Shown in pieces: positions 25,778 through 36,850 of a stretch of 64,000 nucleotides of DNA. How positions within the stretch are numbered: position 1 is the stretch's first letter; each line of letters starts with the position of its first letter. The DNA comes from Bryopsis sp. KO-2023 (taxonomy: Eukaryota > Chlorophyta > Ulvophyceae > Bryopsidales > Bryopsidaceae), in assembly GCA_030272585.1 (NCBI GenBank), contig BSYQ01000006.1, positions 4,179,001 through 4,243,000 on the forward strand. The letters are read 5' to 3'. The notes below the pieces were generated by a model. It did no database searches and had not been told where the DNA came from. It saw nothing but the letters and a program-made list of their open reading frames with translations. Made by a program: the position numbers and the translations under genes.

Positions 25778-26758
25778 CTATGACTCCCCTGGAGCGGCCC
25801 CTTGAGCTGCTCCCTTTCTCACTCGCTTAGAAGGCTTACGCGCGACCTGATGGTGGACTAACTGGTGCTGACTGAAGTTCATATTTCGAGCTCCCTTGAA
25901 AGCGTACCCGTGTGCTTGCTCCACGACTAAGGTAGCATCTCTTACACGAGATGAGGTAACTGTCTTGGTCCACCTAACCTTGACCATTGCTGCTACATCT
26001 GCAGCATGACAGAGGTTACAATGTGTGAAGTTACCGACTCCCGGGTACCCCTTCTCCTTGTTCACTGATGTAGTAAAGCCCCAGTTGTTTTCATCGTCGC
26101 CTGCAGGATCCCTTTGCAACCCGTCAGCTACCCAAGCTTTTCTCCAGCATTGCTCTTTGGTGCAAAGACGATGAGCTCTACAACTGAATTGTCGCACAGG
26201 AGCATCAACGTCGCGGAAGCACAAGCTACAAGTACTATGCACCTCCTCCAGCGGCCCAGAAACCAGACTAGCCACCACCACTTGCTGCTCTTCTGATGCT
26301 TCGTCATTCTCTTCACTTTCGTACTCCTCCTCCTCGCTATTCTCACAAGTATCTGGAGGTTCTGACTGGGTGGAATGGGTGTGAGATATGTCCTCCGAGG
26401 GCTCGAGTCCCCCACCCACACCACTTTCAGGCTCTTCAATCTTGGGGGCCATTTTCACCCAACGTCGGAATGGGTCCAGCTCCTTGCTTACCGTCTTGTC
26501 GTGCTCCTTTGTTCGCTGCAACTCTTGCTGCAATTCACGAATTTTAGCATCATACTCCTTTCTCGTTTTCGTTTTTTCTTGTTGCCGCGCTTCAGCCAGT
26601 TCTTGTGCTATTCCCTTCGCCGTCGCCTCCAAAACCGCTACCCTCTTCTCTGCCCTTTCCGCCCTTGCATATTCATTACGTCTATTGAGCTCTGCATAAA
26701 AAGCTGACTGCAGTGCAGACAACACATCAGGGGGTTGTCTTTGACCAGGCTCGGCAAC
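25778..26758 (-). pseudogene. ORF3 of B2, C-terminal part, split by A2
   Basis: This part is near-identical to B1 ORF3 from the Pro-rich region to the stop and includes the whole coiled coil and RING-like array. One difference in the coiled coil end is Pro for Arg (DPFRRW for DRFRRW). The reading frame runs on into the A2 LTR, giving a spurious fused ORF to 26917. The N-terminal 97 or so codons lie 10 kb away at 36851-37143. Confidence 0.92.
26754..26758. other. Target site duplication of A2, left copy
   Basis: GCAAC, repeated at 36851-36855 after the 3' LTR. It proves that A2 inserted in B2 as a normal integrase product. Confidence 0.95.
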
Positions 26759-27178
26759 TGTTAGTCTTTTAGCGCTATACGAGGTAGTTTGGGATAGAGC
26801 CGAGGGTGGCTGACGCATGTGGGTTCGCGAGTAAGACAGATTAGACCCAGAGTTTGGGGCATGCGTCAGCGTACTACACTTAGGGGTACTTAAGAGGCCC
26901 ACTCGTTGTTTTGACATTCACTTTATTTTGTAAGAACTCGGGATTCGTGGGATTGGTGTGTTCCCGCTTGTGTGTGTGTTTGTGTGTGTGTGTGTTAAGT
27001 GTTTGCCTGACGCAATCACTTCCCAACCCAAGTGCTCTAGTAGCGTTCACAACCGCGCTAGCTAGAGAGTTGTCTAAACCAACAAACCCCACAAGTATAC
27101 TTGCGTTAGCCAGCAAGTTATCACGAATCCAATCAACACAGCCGACCACTATTGCGTCACCCACAAGCTTCACTATCA
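26759..27178 (+). repeat. 5' LTR of A2 (420 bp)
   Basis: TGTTAGTC to CACTATCA, matching 36431-36850. It contains a GT-rich microsatellite. The short ORFs inside are chance. Confidence 0.96.
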
Positions 27179-27180
27179 AT

Positions 27181-27192
27181 TGGTTTCGGAGC
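27181..27192 (+). other. Primer-binding site of A2
   Basis: TGGTTTCGGAGC, two bases after the LTR. The leader to the gag ATG is only 131 bp (27193-27323). Confidence 0.8.
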
Positions 27193-27323
27193 GAGGCAAG
27201 AACTTTAAGTTCTTGAGATCGAAACTTGTGAACGTGGCGCAACAAACGTTTTTGTTTGTTTGTTTGGTAGAGAGAAACTCCAACCGTGGTTGTTGAGTAC
27301 TCCCAAATAGTGGCTGAGAGACC

Positions 27324-29975
27324 ATGGCTGACCGTGAACACGCATTGGCAGTGCGCGAGCCTCAAGTTGAAGAGCCAGGGATTGAACCTGAGTTCGATGA
27401 GGAATTGCCTGACGCACCCAATGTTGTGTATCAACAAATAAACGTCCAGAACATCCACAATGTCCAGCAAGCAGCTGTCGACATAGACATGGGAGCTGAT
27501 GCGGAAGCCTTAAGAGAGGATGTGGATGCGGTCCATGACCGTGTGGACGATTTAGCCCACGGGCTAAGGGGTCACCTGCAGCAAGTTGACCAGACACTGG
27601 GGCAGAGGCTAGCCCATGCTGAGGCCTCTGTGTCGAACCAACTGGCTGGCGCATCAGAGGTGATCGGGCAGGCGCTGGAAACACAGCACCAGCATGCGCA
27701 ACAGGTTGAGGCCACACAGCATGCGGTGGTGTCGCAACAGCAGAAGCTGGATTCAGTAGCGGCTCAACATAGTCGATACGAGCAGAGGCTATTACGCCAA
27801 GATATCGACCATAGAAAAGAAAGAGCCGAGATCAAAGCTTCTGTGGATGCAATAACGAGGAGAATGGATGCCGCAGACATTCTAGCGGACTCTCGTTTTG
27901 CTGACCTAAAAGAAGCAACTGAAGCATCAGCACTTCAGTTAAAACAACTCTCCGAGTTATCCCTTGTTCAAGGGCGGAGAATTGAAGGCTTATTAGGAAC
28001 TGTTGCGGATTCCAACGAAAAAGTCGAACGGACTCTAGAATTGTTTCGGGAGTCCTTGCACAAACAAGGTGCTGAGGTGAAGCGTTTGCAGAGCTCAAGA
28101 GTAGCAATTCAAAAAGATTTGATTGCCTTGGAGAAAAAGGCATCCAAAACCTGGGATCAGCAGCAAGATGCAGCTGATGTGGTTGCCTTAAGATTATCTG
28201 GCCTGGAACGAAGCATGGAGGATATGAGTGGCGGAAGCCAGAGTGCCCAAAGTGGAAGTGATGCTCGAGCAGTATCACCAGAGCGTGAAGAATCAACTTC
28301 CCCTGAGCCTGAGGACTCAGCCTTTGGGATGCCGCTGCCGAAGAAATCAGTAAAGCAGTTGGCTGCATCATGGCCGCCACTAGACCAGAGCTTCGCGGTA
28401 GGAATGGTTGGGGCAGGAACCTCAACAATACCGGCTCCTCCAGCAGTACAGGTCGAGGAGGGTGAAATTGTTGCTGCAGAAGCACCACCATGCACTGCAG
28501 TGGACAGCGCACCAGACGCTGATTTCACATTCCCTCAGTTGATACCTCCAAGTACAAGAGCTCAGCCTGGAGTACGCATCTCAGAACCCGACTCTGCCGA
28601 TGGATCACGTAGACCCACACGAACTAACCCAAGAGTTCTCTCCTCAGCAGAAGTGTTATATCAAATTGACCTTGAGCGTGCTAAGGCACAGGTCAGAGAA
28701 GAGAAAGGAAAAGAACCCATGCAGATCCCCACACGTACTGGAAGATTGGGACTTGGGTTAAGTGCTTTGGGAGCAAGGGTAGAAAATAATCCCTTTGCTG
28801 CACTTGGTTCATATGAGTCTATTGGTGGACCCAGTCGAGTTCCGCGTATGCGTGGAAACTTTGGAGACCCTGGTGATGACGACCCAGATGATGATGGCGG
28901 TGATGATTACCGCGACAGACGAAACCGCCCACCTTCCCGCATTCCAGGTGCGCCTGATGGCGGTGGAGGTGGTGGCGGCGGTGGAGATGGTGGAGGCGGT
29001 GGACCTCCCGGTGGACCTCCTGGTGGAGGTGGAGGTGGAGGTGGCGCTGGACCGGCAGGCCCAGGACCTCCTAGGCAAGGACAGTGGTTGCCTAGCACCG
29101 TCAAGTTGCAAATGCCTCGCGCATTTAACGGAAGTGGAGAACCAAAAGCCCGTAAATGGCAAGTGCTCATGACGCGGTACTTGAGAACCTGCGGAGTGCA
29201 TGAAGCACAGTGGCAATCGATTATGGCCACTAACCTTTATGGGGCTGCCTCGGATTGGTTAACGATGCAAGAGTTGAAAATTCACCGAGGTGAAAGACCA
29301 CCCTTCCGTGACTGGATGGACTTCATGGATGGCTTAGCTACAGCTTTCGAATTCTCTAGTGATCGAGATGAAGCGTGGCGTGACCTCCACAAACTCAAGC
29401 AGACTGGAACCGTGAAACAGTTCGTCAAAGAGTTTCAGCGGTTAGTCTTGAGGATTCCAGACCTCGAAGAGGATCACCAGTATTTGCTCTTCGTGGATGG
29501 ACTTAAAAGTGAAGTTCAGAAGTTAGTCGCAGCAACGGTACCTCGAGATGTCGAGGCCGCCATCATATCCGCCGAACGATTGGAAGCCCTTGGAGTTGGA
29601 ACACAAGGCCAAGGAGGGCAAACCAATCAGAAAAAGAAAGGAGTCTGGCGTGGTGGAAGAAAGAAAAAAGGCCAGAATCAGGGTCAGCAGCAGCAGAACC
29701 CTACACCACCAGCCCAAGCACCACCACAAGCTGCCGCAGGAGTACAACAGCAGCAGCAACAGCAACAAGGACGAGGAGGAGGACGTGGTGGTGGTGGACG
29801 TGGACGCGGTGGTGGTAACCGTGGAAGAGGACAAGCCAATCAGGGAAGACAGAACCCCCAGGGGGGAGGGGGATATCATTGTTATCTTTGTGGAAAGAAG
29901 GGTCATCCTGTGAGGCAATGTCCTAGATTGGAGGAGGTGAAAAACCTCCCCGATGTAAAAAAAATGTTAAACTGA
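27324..29975 (+). CDS. gag: Gag polyprotein of A2
   Basis: Full-length 883-residue Gag. Residues 1-50 are acidic; about 50-290 form an extended coiled coil; about 300-520 are Ser/Pro/Glu-rich and disordered; about 520-590 are Asp-rich then a poly-Gly/Pro linker; about 600-770 form the capsid-like domain; then Gln-rich and RGG-rich basic stretches and a CCHC knuckle at C853, C856, H861, C866. The start is the first ATG after the PBS. It is much longer than a typical Ty3 Gag because of the N-terminal coiled coil. It differs from A3 in a handful of residues. Confidence 0.96.
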   Translation: MADREHALAVREPQVEEPGIEPEFDEELPDAPNVVYQQINVQNIHNVQQAAVDIDMGADAEALREDVDAVHDRVDDLAHGLRGHLQQVDQTLGQRLAHAEASVSNQLAGASEVIGQALETQHQHAQQVEATQHAVVSQQQKLDSVAAQHSRYEQRLLRQDIDHRKERAEIKASVDAITRRMDAADILADSRFADLKEATEASALQLKQLSELSLVQGRRIEGLLGTVADSNEKVERTLELFRESLHKQGAEVKRLQSSRVAIQKDLIALEKKASKTWDQQQDAADVVALRLSGLERSMEDMSGGSQSAQSGSDARAVSPEREESTSPEPEDSAFGMPLPKKSVKQLAASWPPLDQSFAVGMVGAGTSTIPAPPAVQVEEGEIVAAEAPPCTAVDSAPDADFTFPQLIPPSTRAQPGVRISEPDSADGSRRPTRTNPRVLSSAEVLYQIDLERAKAQVREEKGKEPMQIPTRTGRLGLGLSALGARVENNPFAALGSYESIGGPSRVPRMRGNFGDPGDDDPDDDGGDDYRDRRNRPPSRIPGAPDGGGGGGGGGDGGGGGPPGGPPGGGGGGGGAGPAGPGPPRQGQWLPSTVKLQMPRAFNGSGEPKARKWQVLMTRYLRTCGVHEAQWQSIMATNLYGAASDWLTMQELKIHRGERPPFRDWMDFMDGLATAFEFSSDRDEAWRDLHKLKQTGTVKQFVKEFQRLVLRIPDLEEDHQYLLFVDGLKSEVQKLVAATVPRDVEAAIISAERLEALGVGTQGQGGQTNQKKKGVWRGGRKKKGQNQGQQQQNPTPPAQAPPQAAAGVQQQQQQQQGRGGGRGGGGRGRGGGNRGRGQANQGRQNPQGGGGYHCYLCGKKGHPVRQCPRLEEVKNLPDVKKMLN

Positions 29976-32900
29976 CCGCCAGGCAGGAAACTGCTTCGTC
30001 TGAGCCTGGCCGACGCAAACGTCGTAAGCGAAATAGAGTTCGCAAGCGGCGTAGGAAGCTAAGATCAAAAGTAGGTGCCTCGAAAAAGGTTTGTACTCAC
30101 AGCGGAAAACCTGGGGCGCGGACTAGTACACCGCGTGAAGAGAGAACAGAGACACTCTCCACATCTACCCAATCGGCATATGACAACTGCGATTGGAAAA
30201 ATGAACAGAAGGAAAGCACACCGGATGAGATGGACGCGCCTCATGCGTCATCTGCATCTCTTCCCTCTGTTAGTGAATCTATGGGCTCATTGGAGTCGCA
30301 GAGTAGTCTACAGGAGTCCCTGCCTGCAGACGTAGACGATAGTGGGTCAGAAACAACCCAGCGGTCTACCACAGAGCGAGTTAATGTGTCAGAAGTTCGA
30401 TCAACTTCGTCAACCAAGGGTGACACATGCCCTCTGTTAAAAATTCAAGAAGTGCCTGTGAGAGGGTACGAAGTAAAAGCACGGATCAAGACCACGGACC
30501 TTTATGCATTCATTGATTGTGGAAGTACCGCAAACTATATCAATGATAAGGTAGCGCGTGATCTCGGGTTGTCGATTACACCAAGCTCAAAGAGAGCAAT
30601 GTTGGCAAACGGAGATATTAAAGAACTGGCTGGCAGCTGTAACAACCTCCGAGTAAAGATAGGAGGGCTGAAGTGCAAAATGAAAGCGGATCTGTTCCCA
30701 GACCTTGGTTATGACCTAATATTGGGCATGCCTTGGTTGCAGAAAGAAAACCCCCGCATAGACTTTCAGCAAAATGAGATTTCAGTTTGCAAAAACAGCC
30801 AAGTGTTTCATCTCCCGTTGCGTCATCCAACCCAAGAGAGTATTGAACCTGAACGAAAAGTACAGTCGATACTGCAAGAAGTGCCAGTGACTGAGTGTTC
30901 AGCTAAACAAATGATGCGTCATCTCAAAACAGAGACAGCATTCATGGTTGTAGTGCAAGAGTCTGAAGAGAAAGCTTTAGGCCAACATGAATTGCCTGAC
31001 GCAATAGAGCGAACACAGCCATTCAACACTGAGGATGAGATTGGCAAACTTATTCGTTCAGACACCCCTGCCGAAATTAAAAAGGTGGTAGAAACACACC
31101 GTGGTGTGTTCCCTCGTGATTTACCCCCAGGGATCCCTCCGAAGAGAAAAGGTCATGAGTTTAAGATAGACCTGGAGGATCCAACACCTATCCATCGTCC
31201 AATATACAAGCTTTCACCAGCAGAGCTGGATGAAGTGAAAGCACAAGTGGACTACCTTCTGGAACAGAAGAAAATCAAACCATCCGAGTCCCCTTGGGGC
31301 GCGCCAATCCTATTTGTACCTAAAAAGGATGGAGGCTTAAGGATGTGTGTGGATTACAGGTGGATCAATAAGGTGACGGTGAAAAACCGATATCCTTTAC
31401 CCCTGCCAGAAGAATTGATGGATAGAGTGTTCAAAGCCAAAGTGTTCTCAAAGTTAGATCTGCGATCAGGCTATTGGCAATTTCCAGTAAGGCCATCTGA
31501 TACAGATAAAACAGCGTTCCGCACGAGATACGGTCACTTTGAGTTTTTGGTAGCGCCTTTTGGGCTAACCAATTGCCCAGCGCAATTCCAAACTCTAGTG
31601 CAAGACCTACTCGCAGAGTTTTTAGATGATTTTGTTGTTGTCTTTATTGATGACATACTCATCTTCTCTGAAAACATGGAACAGCATGCCGAACACTTAG
31701 AGAAAGTCCTGTCGCGACTAGCAGAATATCAGCTTTTTGCTAAGGCAAGTAAAAGTGAGCTGGCTGTCGCAACAGTAGACTATCTTGGCTACCGCATTAG
31801 CGGAAGTGGGTTAAAACCACAGGAACAAAAAGTGAAGGCAGTGAAGGAGTGGAAGGAACTACAGAGTGTTAGTGATGTACGTAGTTTCCTTGGAATGGTT
31901 TCATACTACAGGAAATTCATTCCCCAGTTTGCACATGTTGCTGGACCACTCCATGACTTAGTGAAAAAAGACCATCCCTGGAGATGGGGACAGGTTGAGC
32001 GTGGCGCATTCAATGAACTGAAAAAGCGTTTAAGTCAAGCTCCCGTCCTTATTTTTCCAGATGCGTCACTGCCTTACACTGTGATCACTGATGCGTCGAA
32101 TGAGGCCATCGGTGCCGTGTTAACACAGGATCACGGAGAGGGGCTACAGCCAATAGCTTACCTCTCACGTAGATTCAAGCCTGCCGAGCTTAACTATGCA
32201 CCATACGACAAAGAGTTGTGTGCAGTATGTTATGCGATGGTGCAGTGGAGACATTATCTAGAAGGTTGTGCGGGTGGAGTAACAGTGTTCACTGACCACC
32301 AACCTCTGACGCATATTCTGTCGCAGAGGAACCTTTCTAGAACCCAAGCAAGATGGCTTGAGGCGGGGTACCTGACTTCGATCAACCCCAAGATCTCCTA
32401 TATCAAAGGCAAGGCTAATGTGTTAGCAGATGCTCTCTCCCGCAGTGTTCCTAAGCCCGTGGAAACTGCGATGAACATTTCCACTTGGCAAGTGCATCAA
32501 GCAAGCCAAGACGAGTGGAAACAAGCCCTCCAAGCTGATAACTCCTTGGTGAAGATATTGCGGAAGCTTGAGAGTGGCGAGGAAGTTGAGGGATATTTCC
32601 TCAGAGAGGGAATACTCTGGACGGTCCCAAAGAGAGGATTAGTCGAGAAAGTGGTGGTTCCTAAAGGCCAGCGCAATAAGATCATGAAGGAGTGCCATGA
32701 GACACCTTCAGCAGGCCATACAGGACCAGCGCGAACAGGAGAAATCCTAGCGCGGCGATATTGGTGGAAGGGGTGGATGAATGAGTTGAAGGCATTTGTG
32801 CGCGAATGCCCTGTGTGCCAACAAATAAAGGCTGACACACAGAAGCCTATGGGCTTACTTCAACCCCTGCCAATACCTGAGCGGAAGTGGGAGCAGATTA

Positions 32901-33970
32901 CCACTGACTTGGTGACAGATCTACCAGCATCCAATGGGTTTAGTGCTGTAGCTGTCTTTGTCGATAGACTTACCAAGTTTGTGCATTTCGCCCCATGTAC
33001 TAAAGAGATTACCGCTGCAGGATACGCCCAACTTTTTATCGAACATGTTTACCGCAACCATGGCCTACCTAAAGTGATTGTGTCTGATAGAGACCCTCGC
33101 TTTACCAGCAAGTTCTGGCAGACGCTTTTTAAAGCTCTGGGTACAGAGATTCGTATGAGTACAGCTTACCACCCTCAGACGGATGGGCAGAGTGAGGTTA
33201 CCATACGTACTCTGGAAAATTTTCTAAGGCCATATGCTGAGAGGTATCCCCATAAGTGGGTTGAGTATTTACCTACAGCAGAGTTTGCAGCAAACAATGC
33301 AGTGAATGCGAGTACAGGGTTCGCACCTGCATACTTGATGTATGGGTACCATCCAGAAACACCAAACATTGGTGGGACGGCAACGCAATTTCAAGTGGAA
33401 GCAGTTAAGACTATGGTAGCACGGATGGCACAGGACTTAGATACCGCAAAAGCATATTACTCTAGAGCACAACACAGAATGTGTGTGAGTGCAAACAAGA
33501 AGAGGAAAGATATTGCTTTTGAGAAAGGGGATAAAGTCCTGATAAAAAGCCGTTTTATTCCGTTGGCTGCTTTGAACAAAGTGAGTCCCAAACTGCGCCG
33601 TCGATTTGTGGGTCCCTTTGAAATTGTGGAGAAAATATCAAAGGTGGCTTACAGAGTTCAACTTCCGGAAACATGGCTCATTCACCCAGTGTTTCATGTT
33701 TCTAAGTTCAAGCGTTATCACGCCTCGAGTGATAACAGCAGGCAAATACAACCTCCAGAAGGAGAGTTGATTGGTAGCGAAGTAGAGTATGAGGTCGAAA
33801 ATATCCTAAGGGCTAGAGGTAAACGCAATCGTGAATACCAAGTGCTGTGGAAAGGATACGATCTACTTGACGCTACTTGGGAACCTGAAGCTAATCTGGT
33901 TAACGCACCAGATATACTTCGCGCATTTAAAGAGAAAGAAAGAAAAGAGTTGCAGAAAGGAAGAGAATAG
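29957..33970 (+). CDS. pol: Pol polyprotein of A2
   Basis: Open in the -1 frame from the A-AAA-AAA heptamer (29957-29963) at the gag end; first ATG 30230 (1246 aa from there). It has the same domain order and catalytic residues as Pol of A1 (protease DCGS, RT FIDD, RNase H TDAS, integrase HHCC and DD35E, chromodomain). Differences are few: Asn for His in the protease flap region (NYINDK), Gln for Leu in the chromodomain strand (EYQVLWKGY). The latter falls in a normally hydrophobic position and might weaken the fold. Otherwise it is apparently functional. Confidence 0.96.
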   Translation, partial: KKNVKLTARQETASSEPGRRKRRKRNRVRKRRRKLRSKVGASKKVCTHSGKPGARTSTPREERTETLSTSTQSAYDNCDWKNEQKESTPDEMDAPHASSASLPSVSESMGSLESQSSLQESLPADVDDSGSETTQRSTTERVNVSEVRSTSSTKGDTCPLLKIQEVPVRGYEVKARIKTTDLYAFIDCGSTANYINDKVARDLGLSITPSSKRAMLANGDIKELAGSCNNLRVKIGGLKCKMKADLFPDLGYDLILGMPWLQKENPRIDFQQNEISVCKNSQVFHLPLRHPTQESIEPERKVQSILQEVPVTECSAKQMMRHLKTETAFMVVVQESEEKALGQHELPDAIERTQPFNTEDEIGKLIRSDTPAEIKKVVETHRGVFPRDLPPGIPPKRKGHEFKIDLEDPTPIHRPIYKLSPAELDEVKAQVDYLLEQKKIKPSESPWGAPILFVPKKDGGLRMCVDYRWINKVTVKNRYPLPLPEELMDRVFKAKVFSKLDLRSGYWQFPVRPSDTDKTAFRTRYGHFEFLVAPFGLTNCPAQFQTLVQDLLAEFLDDFVVVFIDDILIFSENMEQHAEHLEKVLSRLAEYQLFAKASKSELAVATVDYLGYRISGSGLKPQEQKVKAVKEWKELQSVSDVRSFLGMVSYYRKFIPQFAHVAGPLHDLVKKDHPWRWGQVERGAFNELKKRLSQAPVLIFPDASLPYTVITDASNEAIGAVLTQDHGEGLQPIAYLSRRFKPAELNYAPYDKELCAVCYAMVQWRHYLEGCAGGVTVFTDHQPLTHILSQRNLSRTQARWLEAGYLTSINPKISYIKGKANVLADALSRSVPKPVETAMNISTWQVHQASQDEWKQALQADNSLVKILRKLESGEEVEGYFLREGILWTVPKRGLVEKVVVPKGQRNKIMKECHETPSAGHTGPARTGEILARRYWWKGWMNELKAFVRECPVCQQIKADTQKPMGLLQPLPIPERKWEQITTDLVTDLPASNGFSAVAVFVDRLTKFVHFAPCTKEITAAGYAQLFIEHVYRNHGLPKVIVSDRDPRFTSKFWQTLFKALGTEIRMSTAYHPQTDGQSEVTIRTLENFLRPYAERYPHKWVEYLPTAEFAANNAVNASTGFAPAYLMYGYHPETPNIGGTATQFQVEAVKTMVARMAQDLDTAKAYYSRAQHRMCVSANKKRKDIAFEKGDKVLIKSRFIPLAALNKVSPKLRRRFVGPFEIVEKISKVAYRVQLPETWLIHPVFHVSKFKRYHASSDNSRQIQPPEGELIGSEVEYEVENILRARGKRNREYQVLWKGYDLLDATWEPEANLVNAPDILRAFKEKERKELQKGRE

Positions 33971-34420
33971 GGAAGCAGAGTGTTTGATGGCTAAGGTGGA
34001 ACTCCTTATAGCAAGGGGGCGCGAAAAAGGATACCTTAGAAAAACTCTGTCGACTTCCAAACCAACTCTTTAACTTTAATGCGTTAGGTGCCTAAGTTAT
34101 TTGGCTGGCGCAGTAAGTGTAGCTTCAGTAGTACTTTAGAAACCGGGCAAACGATGTCACATTCGAGATAGTGTGGTTGTTCCGAGAAAACCCCTATCAA
34201 GTGACGTGTTGAGGTGGTCTTGACGAGACTCCAACCGAGCAAAACGTTGGTGTCTCACCCCAATAACCCAACGAGGAAAGTGTACGAGTCACCCAGCCTT
34301 ATAAGCGCAGGCCTTGAACCATTTTGCCCTAGTGTTTGTGTAAACGGAGCGAGCTCCTGAGTGAAAAAGAGTCTAAAGACGCACAAACCGTTGTTTATTT
34401 CTTTCTTTCCGACGAACATA
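33971..34420 (+). promoter_or_regulatory. pol-ORF3 intergenic region of A2 with TATA-like box
   Basis: About 450 bp matching 6275-6722, noncoding. TATAAG is at 34300-34305, 121 bp before the ORF3 ATG. A frame open upstream of ORF3 (from 34361) is not conserved in A1 and is ignored. Confidence 0.4.
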
Positions 34421-36235
34421 ATGGCTGCTGATACCCCCGCCGCAATTATTGCGAGATTGGAAGCGGAGGTAGCTCAAAAAGAAGAGGAGCTGCAGCACTT
34501 TACGTCGACCGCAGAGGAAGTGCTGCAGAACAATGAGGCCTTAACCCGGCAGCTCTCAGAGTTGAGTGACCGGACGAAAGCAGCTGAGGCTGCGAAGGAG
34601 GCAGCGGAGAAAGCCAAGGAAAAGGCAGAGGCGGAAAGGAAAGAAGCGGAGGACAAGACCAAGGTCTTGGAAGAAAAATTGGAAGCCATGAAGCTGAAAA
34701 AGCAAAGGTTCCAATCTCACATGATGGCTAACCATCGTGAGAATGACCTCCGTAAACAAGCTCTCGGGGGAATGGTGGATCGATTTACCGCGGTAGAGGA
34801 AACGCTGCAGCGAGCTGTAGCAACCGCGTGGAGTGCAGCAGCCAACAACCTTAAGAAGGAATTGGCAGAACAAGAGCTGCAGATCGATTTGCTGGGAGAG
34901 TCCCTCAGAGACGGCTCTGAAAAACTTCAAGTGCAGAGCGAAACAACGGACAAGATGCTGCGTTTGAACCCGCCGGTACCAGCACCACGGGTACGCGAAG
35001 AACTGGATCGCCAAGTCCAAGTTCTGTTGTCAAACGCAACACTTGATCTGGAACCGTCCAAGGACGATGATGCGGGAGGCTCAAGCAAGGGCAAGGGGAA
35101 AGGGAAAAACAAACGCCCAAGCTCGCCGTGTAGGGATGAAGATCCACACGGAAAGAGAAGGCGAGAGGACGGTGACGATGAAGGTGGTGAGCCACCGAGG
35201 GATCGTATGCCTGGAGATGCAGCAAGAGCCAACTTGTTACTCAAGTTAAAGGCTGCCGCATTAAAGACTCCAGCACCCTCACAACCAGCGCCAACAGTTC
35301 AGACTCCCGGAGATGAGGCTACCGCAATAGCACCGGGGGAGGACCTATTCGACATGAGAGAGGAGGAGCTTTTGGACTTGGATTTTAACGAAGAAATTGA
35401 CTTCGGCAGTCCAGCTCCTAGGCTCGAAGGTCCTAGTTCTGAACTGGAGGACGGGGAAATCAGGAATGATGAAGGGCCAAGCCAGGTGACAGAGGTTCAG
35501 CGTGCGGTCCATCCACCGTTGGAGTTAGCTCCAACAGAAGCAGCACTTCGGGCTTTCCGAGAAAAGGTTAAGCTCAGAAGACTAAGGGCGGCTGCTCAGG
35601 ACAAAGTGGATGCTGCACCTAGCGAAGTGAACCTGTCACGGGAGGATATCGAGGAGGCTTGCAACCCCATCACTGCGTCAGAGAAATGGCCGAAGGTCCA
35701 ATATACTAACCCCAGGGACCGAGCCTTGCAAAATTACCGCGGCAACCGGCACTTTCACGAGTTGCCCATGTGCATTTGGTGCGGGAGAAGCCCAATGCAA
35801 GCAAGTGCTCAGCGGCTGACGCAGAAGAAGTATTCCGTCCTTCCTTGTGGGTATCACCTCGTGTGTGATGCTCATTGGTTGGCATACTCGATGCTGGGGC
35901 GCATCGTCACGGCGGTCCAAAAAGTCGCGGAAGTGGACAACAAGTCCATCGCCACCGTCTCCCCATTCTCTCTACCTGCCCATATGTTGAAGCTGACACG
36001 CTCGACGTTCGAAGAAATCCCTCCGTTCCCGGCTGAGCACGAGAAGTTGCCACACTGCAACATGTGTGTGAAGCGGCAGCTCAAGGTGTCCGGCATCACA
36101 AGGGATCTGCCATTCCTAAAGTCCAAGAGGGTGGCTGCCGCATTTGATCCCTGTGTCCGGTATCGTGCAGTGCAGCAAGCGCATGCGCAGGAGCAGCGTG
36201 CTAATCAGCAAGCGCACGCGCCGGAACAGCGTTAA
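34421..36235 (+). CDS. ORF3 of A2: coiled-coil/RING-like protein
   Basis: 604 residues, start MAADTP as in A1 and A3; the frame is open 20 codons further upstream but not in A1. It has the same coiled coil, basic and acidic middle, and Cys/His array as A1 (ligands at 451, 454, 476, 479, 482, 485, 546, 549). Substitutions between copies are mostly conservative (for example Ala to Glu near 530, TS for VT in the first heptads) and none hits a ligand, suggesting selection on the metal site. Confidence 0.86.
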   Translation: MAADTPAAIIARLEAEVAQKEEELQHFTSTAEEVLQNNEALTRQLSELSDRTKAAEAAKEAAEKAKEKAEAERKEAEDKTKVLEEKLEAMKLKKQRFQSHMMANHRENDLRKQALGGMVDRFTAVEETLQRAVATAWSAAANNLKKELAEQELQIDLLGESLRDGSEKLQVQSETTDKMLRLNPPVPAPRVREELDRQVQVLLSNATLDLEPSKDDDAGGSSKGKGKGKNKRPSSPCRDEDPHGKRRREDGDDEGGEPPRDRMPGDAARANLLLKLKAAALKTPAPSQPAPTVQTPGDEATAIAPGEDLFDMREEELLDLDFNEEIDFGSPAPRLEGPSSELEDGEIRNDEGPSQVTEVQRAVHPPLELAPTEAALRAFREKVKLRRLRAAAQDKVDAAPSEVNLSREDIEEACNPITASEKWPKVQYTNPRDRALQNYRGNRHFHELPMCIWCGRSPMQASAQRLTQKKYSVLPCGYHLVCDAHWLAYSMLGRIVTAVQKVAEVDNKSIATVSPFSLPAHMLKLTRSTFEEIPPFPAEHEKLPHCNMCVKRQLKVSGITRDLPFLKSKRVAAAFDPCVRYRAVQQAHAQEQRANQQAHAPEQR

Positions 36236-36430
36236 GGAGGAGGGAAAAGGAGTTATCGTCGACCAAGTGTGTGCGTGCAGCAGCTGTCAGAGACGTCAGA
36301 GCAAGAGACAGGTCCAAGACAGTTGGGTGTGGGTATGGGAGTGGGTGAGTTTTGTGTTTGTGTTTTTGTGTTTTTGTTTTTCTTTGTGTTTTGGTGTGCG
36401 TGGGCGCCCACTTTTTGCGGGGGGGGCGTA

Positions 36431-36850
36431 TGTTAGTCTTTTAGCGCTATACGAGGTAGTTTGGGATAGAGCCGAGGGTGGCTGACGCATGTGGGTTCGC
36501 GAGTAAGACAGATTAGACCCAGAGTTTGGGGCATGCGTCAGCGTACTACACTTAGGGGTACTTAAGAGGCCCACTCGTTGTTTTGACATTCACTTTATTT
36601 TGTAAGAACTCGGGATTCGTGGGATTGGTGTGTTCCCGCTTGTGTGTGTGTTTGTGTGTGTGTGTGTTAAGTGTTTGCCTGACGCAATCACTTCCCAACC
36701 CAAGTGCTCTAGTAGCGTTCACAACCGCGCTAGCTAGAGAGTTGTCTAAACCAACAAACCCCACAAGTATACTTGCGTTAGCCAGCAAGTTATCACGAAT
36801 CCAATCAACACAGCCGACCACTATTGCGTCACCCACAAGCTTCACTATCA
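36431..36850 (+). repeat. 3' LTR of A2 (420 bp)
   Basis: Reads identical to the 5' LTR of A2, followed by GCAAC (36851-36855) and the rest of B2 ORF3. The stretch 36236-36430 before it is GT-rich 3' noncoding sequence ending in an 8-base G-run. Confidence 0.96.

Larger units (their letters stand above)
26759..36850 (+). mobile_element. Element A2, complete Ty3/gypsy chromovirus (10,092 bp)
   Basis: Complete and apparently intact: 420-bp LTRs that read identical, PBS, gag, frameshift site, pol, ORF3, G-rich tract. It is flanked by the 5-bp duplication GCAAC within ORF3 of B2. It is a candidate autonomous, recently active element. Confidence 0.97.

Noticed and set aside
26759-26917. 379-aa ORF combining ORF3 of B with a new N-terminus
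   Set aside because: The N-terminus is the A2 LTR; the real N-terminal codons are at 36851-37143.
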